From an uncultured Subdoligranulum sp. (GTDB lineage: Bacteria > Bacillota > Clostridia > Oscillospirales > Ruminococcaceae), in assembly GCA_904390925.1 (NCBI GenBank), contig CAJFMB010000017.1, positions 1-32,520 of the forward strand: a DNA stretch of 32,520 bases, read 5' to 3'. Below the pieces are notes generated by a model, which saw only the letters and a program-made list of their open reading frames with translations, did not search any database and was not told the origin of the DNA. A program made the position numbers and the translations under genes. Shown in pieces: positions 7,150 to 18,438 of the stretch. Within the stretch, counting starts at the first letter, position 1; every line of letters starts with the position of its first letter.

Positions 7150-8715
7150 ATGTCTGTACCTCAGAAGATCGATCCCCAGAGCTGGAAGCCTGAGTTGGAA
7201 GCTTTCCGGGAAAAAACCAAGGAATTCTATGCCGGACAGATGGAAAAGGCTGCCTACAAGGGCTTTTCCGGCCTGTACGGCAGTTATGCCCAGCGGGGCG
7301 GCAAGGCCAGCATGCTGCGTCTGCGCATGACCGCCGGCCGTGTCACCCGCCAGAAGATGGCTTTTGTGGCCGACGCCATCGGCAAGTACGACCTGCACAG
7401 CCTGCATTTTACCACCTGCCAGACCATCCAGCTGCATGATCTGCAGCCGGACCAGGTCTTTGACCTGATGGAGCGGGCTCTGGATGCCGGCATCGTCACC
7501 ATGGGCGGCGGCGGCGACTTCCCCCGCAACGTGATGTGCTCGCCGCTGGCCGGCGTGGAGCAGGGCGAATACTTTGACGTGCTGCCCTGGGCCGAGGCCG
7601 CAGGCGATTACCTGATGCACTTTATCCATGCCGAGAAGATGCCCCGCAAGCTGAAGGTCTGCTTCTCCTCCTCTCCGTCCAACATTCCCCACGCCACCTA
7701 CCGTGACCTGGGCTTTGTGGCACGGCCGGACGGAAAGTTCGACGTGTACAGCGCCGGCGGCCTGGGCAACAACCCCAAGTTCGGCGTCAAGGTGGCCGAG
7801 GCGGTGGAGCCGGACCAGATCCTCTACTACATCAAGGCGATGTGGCTGACCTTCCGCGCCTACGGCAACTACGAGAGCCGCGCCCGTGCCCGTACCCGCT
7901 ATATGCAGGATGCGCTGGGCGGCCCCGAAAAGTACGCCGAGGCTTACCGCGCCAAGCTGAAGGAGGTCTATGACGCGGAGGAGCTGACCCTGACCGGCGT
8001 GGCTTCCACCCCCGTGACCAAGACCGGCACCCCCGACGAGCAGCTGGCCGCCAATCCCCGTGTGATCGCCCAGAAGCAGTCCGGCCTGTATGCGGTGGCA
8101 TGGCATCCCATCGGAGGCCGTCCCGACGCGGCGGTGTTCTGCGCGGTGAATGACGCAGTGCAGGAGATCCCCGAGGCCGAGATGCGTCTGGCCCCCGACG
8201 AAACCAGCTACATCATCAACCTGACCGCCGACGAGGCGCGCCGGGTGCTGGAACTGACCGCCAAGGATACCGCCGCCAGCCTGTTTGAGACTTCGGTCTC
8301 CTGCATCGGCGCCAGCATCTGCCAGGTGGGTCTGCGGGACAGCCAGGCGCTGCTGGCCAGCTGCGTCAAGGCGGTGGCGGAAGCCAACCTGCCGGACGGC
8401 GCACTGCCCCAGATCCACATTTCCGGCTGCCCCTCCAGCTGCGGCACCCATCAGACCGGCGCCATCGGATTCCGCGGCGCCGCCAAGGTGGTGGACGGCA
8501 AGCCCAATGTGGCCTTTACGCTGTATGTGGGCGGCTGTGACCGCCAGGGCAGCGAGGTCATGGGCCGCGAGCTGGGTGTTGTCCTGGTGGACGACATTCC
8601 CACCTTCCTGGTCAAGCTGGGCCGCACCGTTGCTGCCAGCGGCATGAGCTACGCCCAGTGGGCGGTGGCAGATCCTTCTGCCATTGATGCGGTTGCTGCT
8701 GAATTTCTGGCATGA
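7150..8715 (+). CDS. Siroheme/4Fe-4S nitrite or sulfite reductase
   Basis: This 521-residue enzyme belongs to the assimilatory nitrite/sulfite reductase family, which makes the six-electron reduction of nitrite to ammonia or sulfite to sulfide. The two cysteine pairs that hold the 4Fe-4S cluster and siroheme are present: CIGASIC (C385 and C391) and CPSSC (C427 and C431), the latter inside HISGCPSSCGTHQTGA. The N-terminal half has the basic anion-site segment MLRLRMTAGRVTRQKM and the ferredoxin-like half-repeat GGGGDFPRNVMCSPLAG. Residues here cannot separate nitrite from sulfite as substrate. It stands alone, without siroheme synthesis or flavoprotein genes, so ferredoxin is the likely donor. 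AGAGG lies 7 bases before the ATG; upstream ATGs overlap the promoter. Confidence 0.92.
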   Translation: MSVPQKIDPQSWKPELEAFREKTKEFYAGQMEKAAYKGFSGLYGSYAQRGGKASMLRLRMTAGRVTRQKMAFVADAIGKYDLHSLHFTTCQTIQLHDLQPDQVFDLMERALDAGIVTMGGGGDFPRNVMCSPLAGVEQGEYFDVLPWAEAAGDYLMHFIHAEKMPRKLKVCFSSSPSNIPHATYRDLGFVARPDGKFDVYSAGGLGNNPKFGVKVAEAVEPDQILYYIKAMWLTFRAYGNYESRARARTRYMQDALGGPEKYAEAYRAKLKEVYDAEELTLTGVASTPVTKTGTPDEQLAANPRVIAQKQSGLYAVAWHPIGGRPDAAVFCAVNDAVQEIPEAEMRLAPDETSYIINLTADEARRVLELTAKDTAASLFETSVSCIGASICQVGLRDSQALLASCVKAVAEANLPDGALPQIHISGCPSSCGTHQTGAIGFRGAAKVVDGKPNVAFTLYVGGCDRQGSEVMGRELGVVLVDDIPTFLVKLGRTVAASGMSYAQWAVADPSAIDAVAAEFLA

Positions 8716-8747
8716 CCGGTTGTGAAATCTGATTTATCATTTTATTT

Positions 8748-8785
8748 AAGAAAGGCCAGCCGCCAGGCTGGCCTTTCTTATTGCT
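8748..8785 (+). terminator. Terminator after nitrite/sulfite reductase gene
   Basis: A perfect 14-bp stem (8748-8761 with 8766-8779) with a 4-base loop GCCA is followed by a T-rich stretch. Its 3' arm overlaps the next inverted repeat (8775-8810), so the two hairpins cannot both form fully. Confidence 0.85.
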
Positions 8786-9195
8786 TTTGGTGGACCAAAA
8801 GCAATAAGAAAAAATAATTTTTGGAAGGAGAGGGCTGTATTTTTTGGCGGTGAGCCACCGCGGGGCCTTACTTCTTTCATCACTGAAAGAAGTAAGCAAG
8901 AAAGTTTAGTTTGGCTGGCGTTCTTTTATCTTCCGGCAAGCTGCCGGGAATCTTCCAACGAAAGAAGAATAACCCTCCGGCTGGCAGCCGGAAATCCCCT
9001 GACAAAAGCGGGTGCCTTCCTTCCTCATCGCCTTTTCGGCGATGTAAAACAGAGGAACGGCCGCGCTGTCGCTCCGGCCGGCAAGCCTCCGGCTGGCAGC
9101 CGGAAAATAAAAAATCACCAGCGAAAATAAAAACAGTTTTCTGGATTCTTCTTTCCAAAAGAAGAAACGCTTTCCGGTTTCCACCGGAAAGCGTA
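8775..9195. repeat. Hairpin-rich noncoding mosaic, about 420 bp
   Basis: There is no convincing gene between 8716 and 9201; short ORFs here lack ribosome sites and codon bias. The stretch is packed with inverted repeats: a 17-bp perfect palindrome with 2-base loop (8775-8791/8794-8810), GCGGTG/CACCGC (8847-8861), a 13-bp stem (8867-8879/8884-8896), CATCGCC/GGCGATG (9026-9044), TTCTTCTTT/AAAGAAGAA (9146-9166), and an 11-bp stem (9168-9178/9183-9193). A 21-bp unit containing the palindrome CCGGCTGGCAGCCGG occurs twice as a direct repeat, at 8974-8994 and 9086-9106. The composition swings between AT-rich and GC-rich blocks. It resembles a composite of dispersed intergenic repeat units. Confidence 0.6.
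9168..9193 (-). terminator. Terminator of the YitT gene
   Basis: CGCTTTCCGGT (9168-9178) pairs with ACCGGAAAGCG (9183-9193) around TTCC. On the - strand it directly follows the stop codon region and is followed by a T-rich tract (TTTCTTCTTTT). Confidence 0.7.
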
Positions 9196-9201
9196 AGAAA
9201 A

Positions 9202-10080
9202 TCAGGAAAAATTGTTTTTCTTTTTGGGGTCGCGGAACCCTTCGCCATACACCTCGCTGGTCTCGGAAATCATCACCATGCAATGGGGATCGATGACGTA
9301 GGCCGCCGCGCGGATGGCATAGACCTGCAGCCGGGTGCAGGCGCACAGAAGAATCTGCCGCTCGCTGCCGGTGAAGGTGCCGGTGGCCTTGACCAGCGTG
9401 GACCCGCGGTCGCAGTTGCGGCTGATCCAGTCGGCAATGTGCTGGCCCTTGTTGGTGATGATGGTCAGCATCTTGCTGGAGGAGGACCGGGCCATGATCT
9501 TGTCGATGGTAAAGCTGGTCAGTACGGTGGTGACCATGCCGTAGAGCACCGCGTCAATGCTGCCGAACACCGGCCAGCCCAGCAGGATGATGACCACATC
9601 CAGCGCGCCGGTGATGACCCCCACCGACAGGTGGGGACGCCGGGTATTGATGCTGACGGTGAGGAAATCGGTGCCGCCGCTGGAGGAACCCCGCATGTAC
9701 AACAGCGCCATGGCAGCGCCCCACAGCACACCGGTGAACAGCGCCGCCAGCAGCGGGTCGCCGGAATAGGTGGGCAGCCGGGAGAACAGCAGGTCCTGGA
9801 ACGCCGCGCAGTAGACGGTGGAGATCATGCTGCGGATCAGAAACAGCTTGCCCACAAAAAAGACGCTGCCCAGCGCCAGCGGAATGTTGATCAGCACCGT
9901 CACCAGACCGATGGGCCACCGCCACAGATGATTGCAGATCAGCGCAATGCCGGACACACCGCCGGGGGCAAAGTCGGCGCCGCCGGCAAAATAGCTGATG
10001 GCCGCGGCATACAGAAACCCGGCCACCAGGTTGTAAATCTGGTCCAGCATGACGGTTTTCCAGTTCAGGGGCTGATTCAA
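9202..10080 (-). CDS. YitT family (DUF161 + DUF2179) membrane protein
   Basis: This 292-residue integral membrane protein belongs to the YitT family, function unknown. The membrane part carries the family pattern ISYFAGGADFAPGGVSGIAL followed by repeated hydrophobic segments and SSSGGTDFLTVSINTRRPHLSVG. The C-terminal soluble part is the DUF2179 domain (SSKMLTIITNKGQHIADWI to MVMISETSEVYGEGF), a ferredoxin-like small domain. The start is taken as TTG at 10080 because AAAGGAG lies 8 bases upstream and the resulting N-terminus has the usual length before the first membrane segment; the next ATG (MLDQ) has no ribosome site. It lies downstream of the ATP synthase operon but is separated from it by a strong terminator and has its own promoter. 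Confidence 0.88.
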   Translation of the reverse strand: MNQPLNWKTVMLDQIYNLVAGFLYAAAISYFAGGADFAPGGVSGIALICNHLWRWPIGLVTVLINIPLALGSVFFVGKLFLIRSMISTVYCAAFQDLLFSRLPTYSGDPLLAALFTGVLWGAAMALLYMRGSSSGGTDFLTVSINTRRPHLSVGVITGALDVVIILLGWPVFGSIDAVLYGMVTTVLTSFTIDKIMARSSSSKMLTIITNKGQHIADWISRNCDRGSTLVKATGTFTGSERQILLCACTRLQVYAIRAAAYVIDPHCMVMISETSEVYGEGFRDPKKKNNFS

Positions 10081-10158
10081 GGCGGGTGCTCCTTTCTTGT
10101 GGGGGAAGGGTCGGACAAAATGCAGGCAAAGTCTGTACGCCTGTCTAATTCTATTCCT

Positions 10159-10167
10159 ATTGTACCA
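10159..10167 (-). promoter_or_regulatory. Extended -10 promoter of the YitT gene
   Basis: On the - strand the element reads TGG-TACAAT, 80 bases upstream of the TTG start. No clear -35 is seen. Confidence 0.55.
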
Positions 10168-10213
10168 TATTTCTGCCGGGCAGGGTAGGGGGGCGGGGCC
10201 CCTTGCCCGGCAG

Positions 10214-10259
10214 ACAAAAAAGAAGCTCCGCTTCCCCGGAAAACGGGAAAGCGGAGCTT
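10214..10259 (-). terminator. Terminator of the ATP synthase operon
   Basis: AAGCTCCGCTT (from 10223) pairs with the arm ending in GCGGAGCTT at 10259, about 15 bp with one imperfect position. On the - strand it is followed by CTTTTTT (10222-10214). It closes the atp operon downstream of atpC. Confidence 0.88.
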
Positions 10260-10313
10260 GCCTTGTGTATGGGTAGGAAACCGTAAAAATACGGGAAACG
10301 CTTGCTTCGGTCC

Positions 10314-10724
10314 TTAACCGAAACGATGGTGCGCGGCGGAAAGCCGGGCAGTGGCGCGGGCCAGTGCCGCCTTGCTGTGGAAATACTCCAGCCGGCTGCT
10401 CTTCTGGCGCAGACGCTCCTCGGCGCGCTCCTTGGCACGCTCGGCGCGGGCCTCGTCGATGTCCTCCGGCCGCTCGGCGGCGGAAACCAGCACGATGGCA
10501 TAGTCGGACATGATCTCGGCAAAGCCCTGGGTCACCACCAGCGTGTGCCATTCGCCGTCGGCCTTGTATCTGGCCTCGCCGGGCTCAATGGCGGTGACCA
10601 CCGGCTCGTGGCCGGCCTGCACGCCGTAGCTGCCGTCGGAGGCCGGAATGATCAGGCTCTCCACCTCACCGGTGAAAAACTGCTTTTCCGGCGTGACGAT
10701 CTCCAGCAGAAAGGTATTGGCCAT
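10314..10724 (-). CDS. atpC: F1 ATP synthase epsilon subunit
   Basis: This 136-residue protein is the central-stalk epsilon subunit, which joins gamma to the c-ring and can inhibit ATP hydrolysis. The beta-sandwich domain starts with FLLEIVTPEKQFFTGEVESL and shows IPASDGSYGVQAGHEPVV. The C-terminal helical hairpin (EDIDEARAERAKERAEERLR and the following Ala-rich helix) is present in full, so an inhibitory function is possible. The start codon abuts the atpD stop (10725), which points to coupled translation. The terminator follows about 55 bases after the stop. Confidence 0.95.
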   Translation of the reverse strand: MANTFLLEIVTPEKQFFTGEVESLIIPASDGSYGVQAGHEPVVTAIEPGEARYKADGEWHTLVVTQGFAEIMSDYAIVLVSAAERPEDIDEARAERAKERAEERLRQKSSRLEYFHSKAALARATARLSAAHHRFG

Positions 10725-12158
<1,434 letters not shown>

Positions 12159-13066
12159 TTACTGGGCGTCGGCCCAGTCGTCGTCCTCGTCGTCCCAGTC
12201 ATCCCCGCCGCCCTGGGCACCGGCCACGATCTCGGTGATTTCCTGGGTAATGGCGGTCTGACGGGCGCGGTTGTACTCCAGCTGCAGATTCTTCAGCAGC
12301 TCACGGGCATTGTCGGTGGCGGTGTCCATGGCCATCATACGGGCGTTCTGCTCGGAGCAGAAGGACTCCACCAGCGTGCCCAGCAAAAGCCCTTTTAGGT
12401 AACCCGGCACAATGTGGTTGAGCACGTGTGCCGGCGAGGGCATATAGGTCACTTCCCGGACCATGCCGCCGTCGGTTTTCTGCCGGGGCTGCCAGGGGAA
12501 GGCGTCCCGGTCCAGCGGCAGCAGCTTGAGAATCTTGGGTTCCAGCGTCATGGGGGTGACCATCTCGGTGTAGACCACGTACACCTCGTCCAGCTGTCCC
12601 TGGCGGAACAGCTGCACAAAGGTCTCGGCAATCTCCCGCGCACGGTAGGCCGTGGGGTCCTGGGCGGTGTACATGAACTCGACGTCAATGTCAACGCCCT
12701 TGTGGCGGAAGTAGCTGCGGCCCACCTGACCGATGGAAAACAGCGTCGTGTCGTCGAACTGCTTCATGTGCTCCTCGGCCAGGCGCAGGACATTGTGGTT
12801 GTAGGCGCCTGCCAGACCCTTGTCGCCCGTGATGATGATGTAGCCCACCTTGTGGTGCTTGTTGGGGCGGCGGTCAAAGTAGACGTGCTCCACGTCCTGG
12901 GTGCGGTGCAGAATGTCCGAAATGGTCTGCTTGGTCTTGGTAAAGTAGGGCTGGATGTTGGTCAGCTGCTGGCGCGCCTTGCGCAGCTTGGAGGAAGAGA
13001 TCAGGTACATCGCGTTGGTGATCTTCAGCGTCTGCTGGACGCTGTCGATGTGGGTGCGGATCTCCT

Positions 13067-13079
<13 letters not shown>
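12159..13079 (-). CDS. atpG: F1 ATP synthase gamma subunit with acidic C-terminal tail
   Basis: This 306-residue rotor shaft starts with MESIKEIRTHIDSVQQTLKI and has the conserved ITGDKGLAGAYNHNV segment and the C-terminal helix MMAMDTATDNARELLKNLQL and TAITQEITEIVAGA. Family members usually end at that last point (E. coli type EIVSGAAAV). Here the chain continues with GGGDDWDDEDDDWADAQ, 17 residues with nine acidic ones. The gamma C-terminus normally lies inside the alpha-beta hexamer near its membrane-distal end, so the tail should reach the crown where delta sits. The start codon lies inside the 3' end of the delta-alpha gene (13-base overlap), so translation is coupled. Confidence 0.95.
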
Positions 13080-15102
<2,023 letters not shown>

Positions 15103-15106
<4 letters not shown>

Positions 15107-15591
15107 TTCGCTTCACCCACCTTTTCCAGGAACTGCTCGGCCAGGGCACGGTCGGAGTCGGTATCCAGACGCTTGCCGGCAACCTCGGTGGCAGCCAGCA
15201 CGGCCAGTTTGGCAACTTCAGCACGGGCAGACCGCAGCATCTCGCTGCGCTCGGCGGCCATGCGGTTTTCGGCCTCGGCGGAAACCTGCTTGGCGTCGGC
15301 CTCTGCCTCGGCAATGCGGGCAGCGTAGGCCTGGTCGGCGCGGGTCTTGGCGTTGGCAACCAGCTGGGCGGCCTCATCGCGGGCGCCGGCCAGCTTTTCT
15401 TCGTATTCCTGCTGCAGGGCCTTGGCCTTGGTGTTAGACTCCTCGGCCTCGCTGATCTCTTTCTGGATCAGCTGTTCCCGCTGCTCCAGCACGGCGTTGA
15501 CCTTGCCGAACAGGAATTTACGGAAAAAGAAATACAGGATCAACAGGTTGATGATCGTGAAAATAATGGTTGAGGGCTGGAAATCCAGCAT
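15103..15591 (-). CDS. atpF: Fo ATP synthase b subunit
   Basis: This 162-residue peripheral-stalk subunit has one N-terminal membrane helix (STIIFTIINLLILYFFFRKF), then FLFGKVNAVLEQRE, the usual exit from the membrane, and a long charged Ala/Glu/Lys/Arg coiled coil, ending in a segment that normally binds delta (VAGKRLDTDSDRALAEQFL). The ATG at 15591 is preferred: AAGGAGG lies 9 bases upstream, whereas the in-frame GTG 9 bases earlier overlaps that ribosome site. The stop overlaps the start of the delta-alpha gene in ATGA. Only one b gene is present, so the stalk should be a homodimer. Confidence 0.95.
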
Positions 15592-15643
15592 CCTGCACAC
15601 CTCCTTGCAGACTGTTTGGGCTGATACGGTTCAATAAGGCCGA

Positions 15644-15862
15644 TCAGGCTGCAAAGATGATGATCAGGGCAGTGACGAAACCGAAGATGGCGGTACCTTC
15701 TGCCAGAGCAGCGCCCAGCAGCAGGGTGCTGTTGATCTTGCCGGAAGCCTCGGGCTGACGGGCGATAGCGTCGCTGGCGTGGCCGGTGGCGATGCCGATG
15801 CCGATGCCGGCGCCGATGCCGGTGAGAACTGCGATGCCTGCTGCAATGATTCCGATATCCAT
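15644..15862 (-). CDS. atpE: Fo ATP synthase c subunit (proton type)
   Basis: This 72-residue hairpin proteolipid forms the rotor ring. Helix 1 carries the glycine-rich [13 protein letters not shown], the loop has the conserved ARQPE (34-38), and helix 2 has the ion-binding carboxylate E55 in [14 protein letters not shown]. Sodium-dependent rings have Gln in helix 1 (GVGQG) and Ser after the Glu (EST); here these positions are Ile (GIGIG) and Gly (EGT), so I infer proton coupling. AGGAGG lies just before the ATG, and the leader upstream is unusually poor in G, which suits the high expression that c needs. Confidence 0.97.
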   Translation of the reverse strand: MDIGIIAAGIAVLTGIGAGIGIGIATGHASDAIARQPEASGKINSTLLLGAALAEGTAIFGFVTALIIIFAA

Positions 15863-15863
15863 G

Positions 15864-15959
15864 GTAATTTCCTCCTGTCAGATGACTGATGATTTGGGGA
15901 TGGTGTTGATTGTGTTTGCGTTATGCTTGGGGGTTGGTGTGCCGGGCCAAAGGCCCGGC
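15864..15959 (-). promoter_or_regulatory. atpB-atpE intercistronic hairpin and unstructured leader
   Basis: On the - strand, just after the atpB stop, the 8-bp stem GCCGGGCC/GGCCCGGC (15941-15959) has a 3-base loop and no U-run. It is followed by about 60 bases of A/C-rich, almost G-free RNA (15940-15880) leading to AGGAGG and the atpE start. The layout resembles known enhancer-type translation initiation regions before atpE, with the hairpin as a possible mRNA-stability boundary. Function is inferred. Confidence 0.45.
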
Positions 15960-15970
15960 GGTCTGGTTGG

Positions 15971-16666
15971 TTACTCCTCTTCCTTGATGCCCTCGCCGGT
16001 GAACAGTGCGGTCAGGAACACAAAGACGACCGTCTGGATCAAACCGTCGAACAGATCAAAGTAGAGACAGAACGCGGCGGGCACCACAACGGGCACCAGG
16101 TACTTGATGATCTCCATGATGATGTAGGCGCCCAGCACGTTGCCGAACAGTCGCATGCACAGTGCCAGCGGGCGGATGGCGATCTCCATGATGTTGATGG
16201 GGGTCAGCAGCGGCATGGGCTGGGCAAAGCGTTTCAGACCGCCGGCCAGTCCGTTGTAACGGAACTGGGAACCGTAGATCAGCACCATGCTCATCAGTGC
16301 CAGGGCCGCGGTGACGCTCACATCCTTGGTGGGCGAGGTCAGACCGAAAATGCCGATGATGTTTGCAAGCCCAATGTACAGTGCCACGGTGCCCAGATAG
16401 GGGGCGTACGGCCGCCAGTGGGGGCCGATGGTGTCCTTGACAAAGCCATTGAGAAAGTTCACGGCGCTTTCCAGCACGATCTGAACCTTGCCGGGATTGC
16501 GGACCTTGAGATTTCGGGTTGCCAGAAGCGTGAGGATGATCCACACCACCATGATGATCCAGGTGACCACCACCGAGCTTGCCACGGGGATGCCGCCGAA
16601 GACCGGAATGGTGAATGCGGTTTCATTCTGCATCGCTTCCAACAGGGTTTGTTTGAAGCCTTCCAA
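15971..16666 (-). CDS. atpB: Fo ATP synthase a subunit
   Basis: This 231-residue membrane stator forms the proton half-channels. About five hydrophobic helices are visible. The essential arginine lies in LALCMRLFGNVLGAYIIMEI (the RLFGN signature), preceded by INIMEIAIRPLAL; the usual C-terminal helix GLIQTVVFVFLTALF is present. I place the start at TTG 16666 because AGAGGTGA lies 5 bases upstream at the right distance; a GTG at 16675, inside that ribosome site, would add three residues. It is the first gene of the operon; no atpI is found upstream. A convincing promoter is not visible in the 220-bp spacer to the divergent methyltransferase gene (weak TTACCT-17-TAAACT at 16719-16691 on the - strand). 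Confidence 0.94.
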   Translation of the reverse strand: MEGFKQTLLEAMQNETAFTIPVFGGIPVASSVVVTWIIMVVWIILTLLATRNLKVRNPGKVQIVLESAVNFLNGFVKDTIGPHWRPYAPYLGTVALYIGLANIIGIFGLTSPTKDVSVTAALALMSMVLIYGSQFRYNGLAGGLKRFAQPMPLLTPINIMEIAIRPLALCMRLFGNVLGAYIIMEIIKYLVPVVVPAAFCLYFDLFDGLIQTVVFVFLTALFTGEGIKEEE

Positions 16667-16801
16667 CTTGTTCACCTCTATTTCATGCCCAGTTTACTCC
16701 CGCGCGGGGCGGCAGGTAACCCTTACGAAAGTAAAAAAAATCACCCTGTGCATTTTGACGAAACCGGTCCCTCCCCGTCGAAAAAAATTGTCCGGGAAAT
16801 A

Positions 16802-16810
16802 TGCTATAAT
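16802..16810 (+). promoter_or_regulatory. Extended -10 promoter of the TrmH-family gene
   Basis: TGC-TATAAT lies about 80 bases before the coding start; an A-rich tract lies at the -35 position. Confidence 0.6.
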
Positions 16811-16888
16811 ATAAGGACAAAACCGGTGTTTTGCCCCGCCCGGCTGCGGCCGGGACGGACGGCCGCCGTCCCGAAAAGGAGAATCCCC

Positions 16889-17725
16889 ATGTCCCAGACC
16901 CCACAGATCATTGAACTGCATACCCTGGACCTGCCCGAGCTGGCGGTCTTTACCAGCCTGACCGACACCCGCCTGCGGGCCAAAACCGAACCGGAACAGG
17001 GCATTTTGATTGCCGAAAGCCCCAAGGTGATCGCCACCGCGCTGGACGCCGGCTACCGGCCCATCTCGCTGCTGATGGAGCGCCGCCAGATCGAAGGCCC
17101 CGCCAAGGCGATCCTCGAGCGGGTGGGGGAGGTGCCGGTCTACACCGGCGACCGGGCGCTGCTGGCCAGCCTGACCGGCTACACCCTGACCCGCGGGGTG
17201 TTGTGCGCCATGCACCGCAAACCCCTGCCCGACGCCGGGACCATCTGCCGGGATGCCCGGCGGGTGGCGGTGCTGGAAAACATTGTGGACACCACCAACG
17301 TGGGGGCGATTTTCCGCTCGGCGGCGGCGCTGGGGGTGGACGCGGTGCTGCTGACCCCCAGCTGCTGCGACCCGCTGGGCCGCCGCGCCATCCGGGTCAG
17401 CATGGGCACCGTCTTTCAGGTACCCTGGACCCGGCTGGGCAATGACCCGGCAGACTGGCCCGGCCCCGGCATGGCGCTGCTGCGCCGGATGGGCTTTGTC
17501 ACCGCCGCCATGGCCCTGTCCGACGACTCGGTGTCGCTGCGGGACCCCCGGCTGCCCGGCATCCCAAAACTGGCGGTGCTTTTGGGCAGCGAGGGGGACG
17601 GCCTCTCCCACGAGACCATCGCCGCCTGCGACTACACGGTGCGCATCCCCATGGCCCACGGGGTGGACTCGCTCAACGTGGCGGCGGCCAGCGCCGTGGC
17701 CTTCTGGCAGCTGTGCGGGCAGTAA
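16889..17725 (+). CDS. TrmH/SpoU-family RNA 2'-O-methyltransferase
   Basis: This 278-residue SPOUT enzyme probably methylates a ribose 2'-OH in rRNA (TsnR/RlmB-like). The N-terminal substrate-binding domain includes the segment GILIAESPKVIATALDAGY. The C-terminal knot domain has the three SpoU motifs: NIVDTTNVGAIFRSAAALGV (motif 1, with the catalytic Arg), LAVLLGSEGDGLS (motif 2) and IPMAHGVDSLNVAAASAVAF (motif 3). The exact RNA target cannot be named. AAAAGGAG lies 7 bases before the ATG, and a long upstream open frame has no ribosome site. It is monocistronic, divergent from the atp operon and ends at a strong terminator. Confidence 0.9.
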   Translation: MSQTPQIIELHTLDLPELAVFTSLTDTRLRAKTEPEQGILIAESPKVIATALDAGYRPISLLMERRQIEGPAKAILERVGEVPVYTGDRALLASLTGYTLTRGVLCAMHRKPLPDAGTICRDARRVAVLENIVDTTNVGAIFRSAAALGVDAVLLTPSCCDPLGRRAIRVSMGTVFQVPWTRLGNDPADWPGPGMALLRRMGFVTAAMALSDDSVSLRDPRLPGIPKLAVLLGSEGDGLSHETIAACDYTVRIPMAHGVDSLNVAAASAVAFWQLCGQ

Positions 17726-17767
17726 CCGGTTCAGCCGCTGCCGGTGGAACAGAAAAACAGATACAAC

Positions 17768-17812
17768 AAACCCGGCCGGGCACTCCGTAAAGGAGTACCC
17801 GGCCGGGTTTTT
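17768..17812. terminator. Strong bidirectional terminator
   Basis: AAACCCGGCCGGG (17768-17780) pairs with CCCGGCCGGGTTT (17798-17810), with inner ACTCC/GGAGT pairing. T-rich sequence follows on +, and on - the converging HD gene ends 24 bases away. Confidence 0.88.
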
Positions 17813-17835
17813 ACCGGGCAGATGCCCCGGCAATC

Positions 17836-18336
17836 TCACCGGGCGTTCTGGTACATGGTTTTCAGCAGCGCCTTGCCGGTGGCGGTGCGGAACATCCCGT
17901 CCCCCACCGCCTGGATGGCAGCGCGGGTGTAGTGGCTCTCGTCGGCGTTGACCAGATAGTCCGCCTCCAGCAGAATCTGGTAGTCGATTCCGTCCACCTG
18001 GGACGGGGTGTGATGGTGGCTGACCAGGTAGACCACCCGGTCGATCATCGCCTGGTCCAGGCCGCTGTCCTTTAAAAATTCCGCCGCCAGCGGGCCGCCC
18101 TCCTGCTCCTGGTAGACGCCGTTGGTGTTGCCGTACTTCTCCCGGCAGAGCGGGCAGGCAATGTCATGCAGCAGCGCCGCCACCTCCAGCGTCATCTGGG
18201 TGTTGTCGTCCAGCCCCTCGCAGACGCCGATGGTGCGGGCGTAGCCGTACACCTTCATCAGGTGGTTGATGTCGTGCAGGTTGCCGGCGGAGTAGTCGAT
18301 CATCTTGGCCGCCAGCTCGGAAACCTTCCCCTTCAT
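17836..18336 (-). CDS. HD-domain phosphohydrolase
   Basis: This 166-residue metal-dependent hydrolase of the HD superfamily has the metal ligands in order: H25 in HDINHLMKVYGYA, H57-D58 in AALLHDIACP, the His cluster VSHHHTP, and a C-terminal Asp in LLEADYLVNADES. The single compact HD domain without a regulatory part fits small phosphohydrolases acting on nucleotides or similar phosphoesters; the substrate is unknown. The start at 18336 has AGAGGG 7 bases upstream and opens with a normal N-terminal helix; longer frames upstream run through the promoter. It converges with the TrmH-family gene and lies just downstream of glpK, but has its own promoter. Confidence 0.87.
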   Translation of the reverse strand: MKGKVSELAAKMIDYSAGNLHDINHLMKVYGYARTIGVCEGLDDNTQMTLEVAALLHDIACPLCREKYGNTNGVYQEQEGGPLAAEFLKDSGLDQAMIDRVVYLVSHHHTPSQVDGIDYQILLEADYLVNADESHYTRAAIQAVGDGMFRTATGKALLKTMYQNAR

Positions 18337-18389
18337 GCTGTATCCCTCTTTTGCAAAAAATCCCGCCGGACACGGGGCCCGGCAGGACC

Positions 18390-18419
18390 AGTATACCATC
18401 TTTTCGGCGGACTGCACAA
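18390..18419 (-). promoter_or_regulatory. Promoter of the HD hydrolase gene
   Basis: On the - strand: TTGTGC (18419-18414), an 18-base spacer with TGG at its end, and TATACT (18395-18390). Confidence 0.65.
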
Positions 18420-18438
18420 ATGGTTTTGGCAAAATCCG

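Noticed and set aside
5196-8451. Large - strand frames opposite trmB, the CmpB-family gene and the reductase gene
   Set aside because: They are antisense to conserved genes and have no domain or start signals.
8880-9346. Short - strand ORFs (122 and 146 codons) in the hairpin-rich spacer
   Set aside because: They run through inverted repeats and into the YitT gene in the wrong frame, have no ribosome site, and have repeat-derived amino-acid composition.
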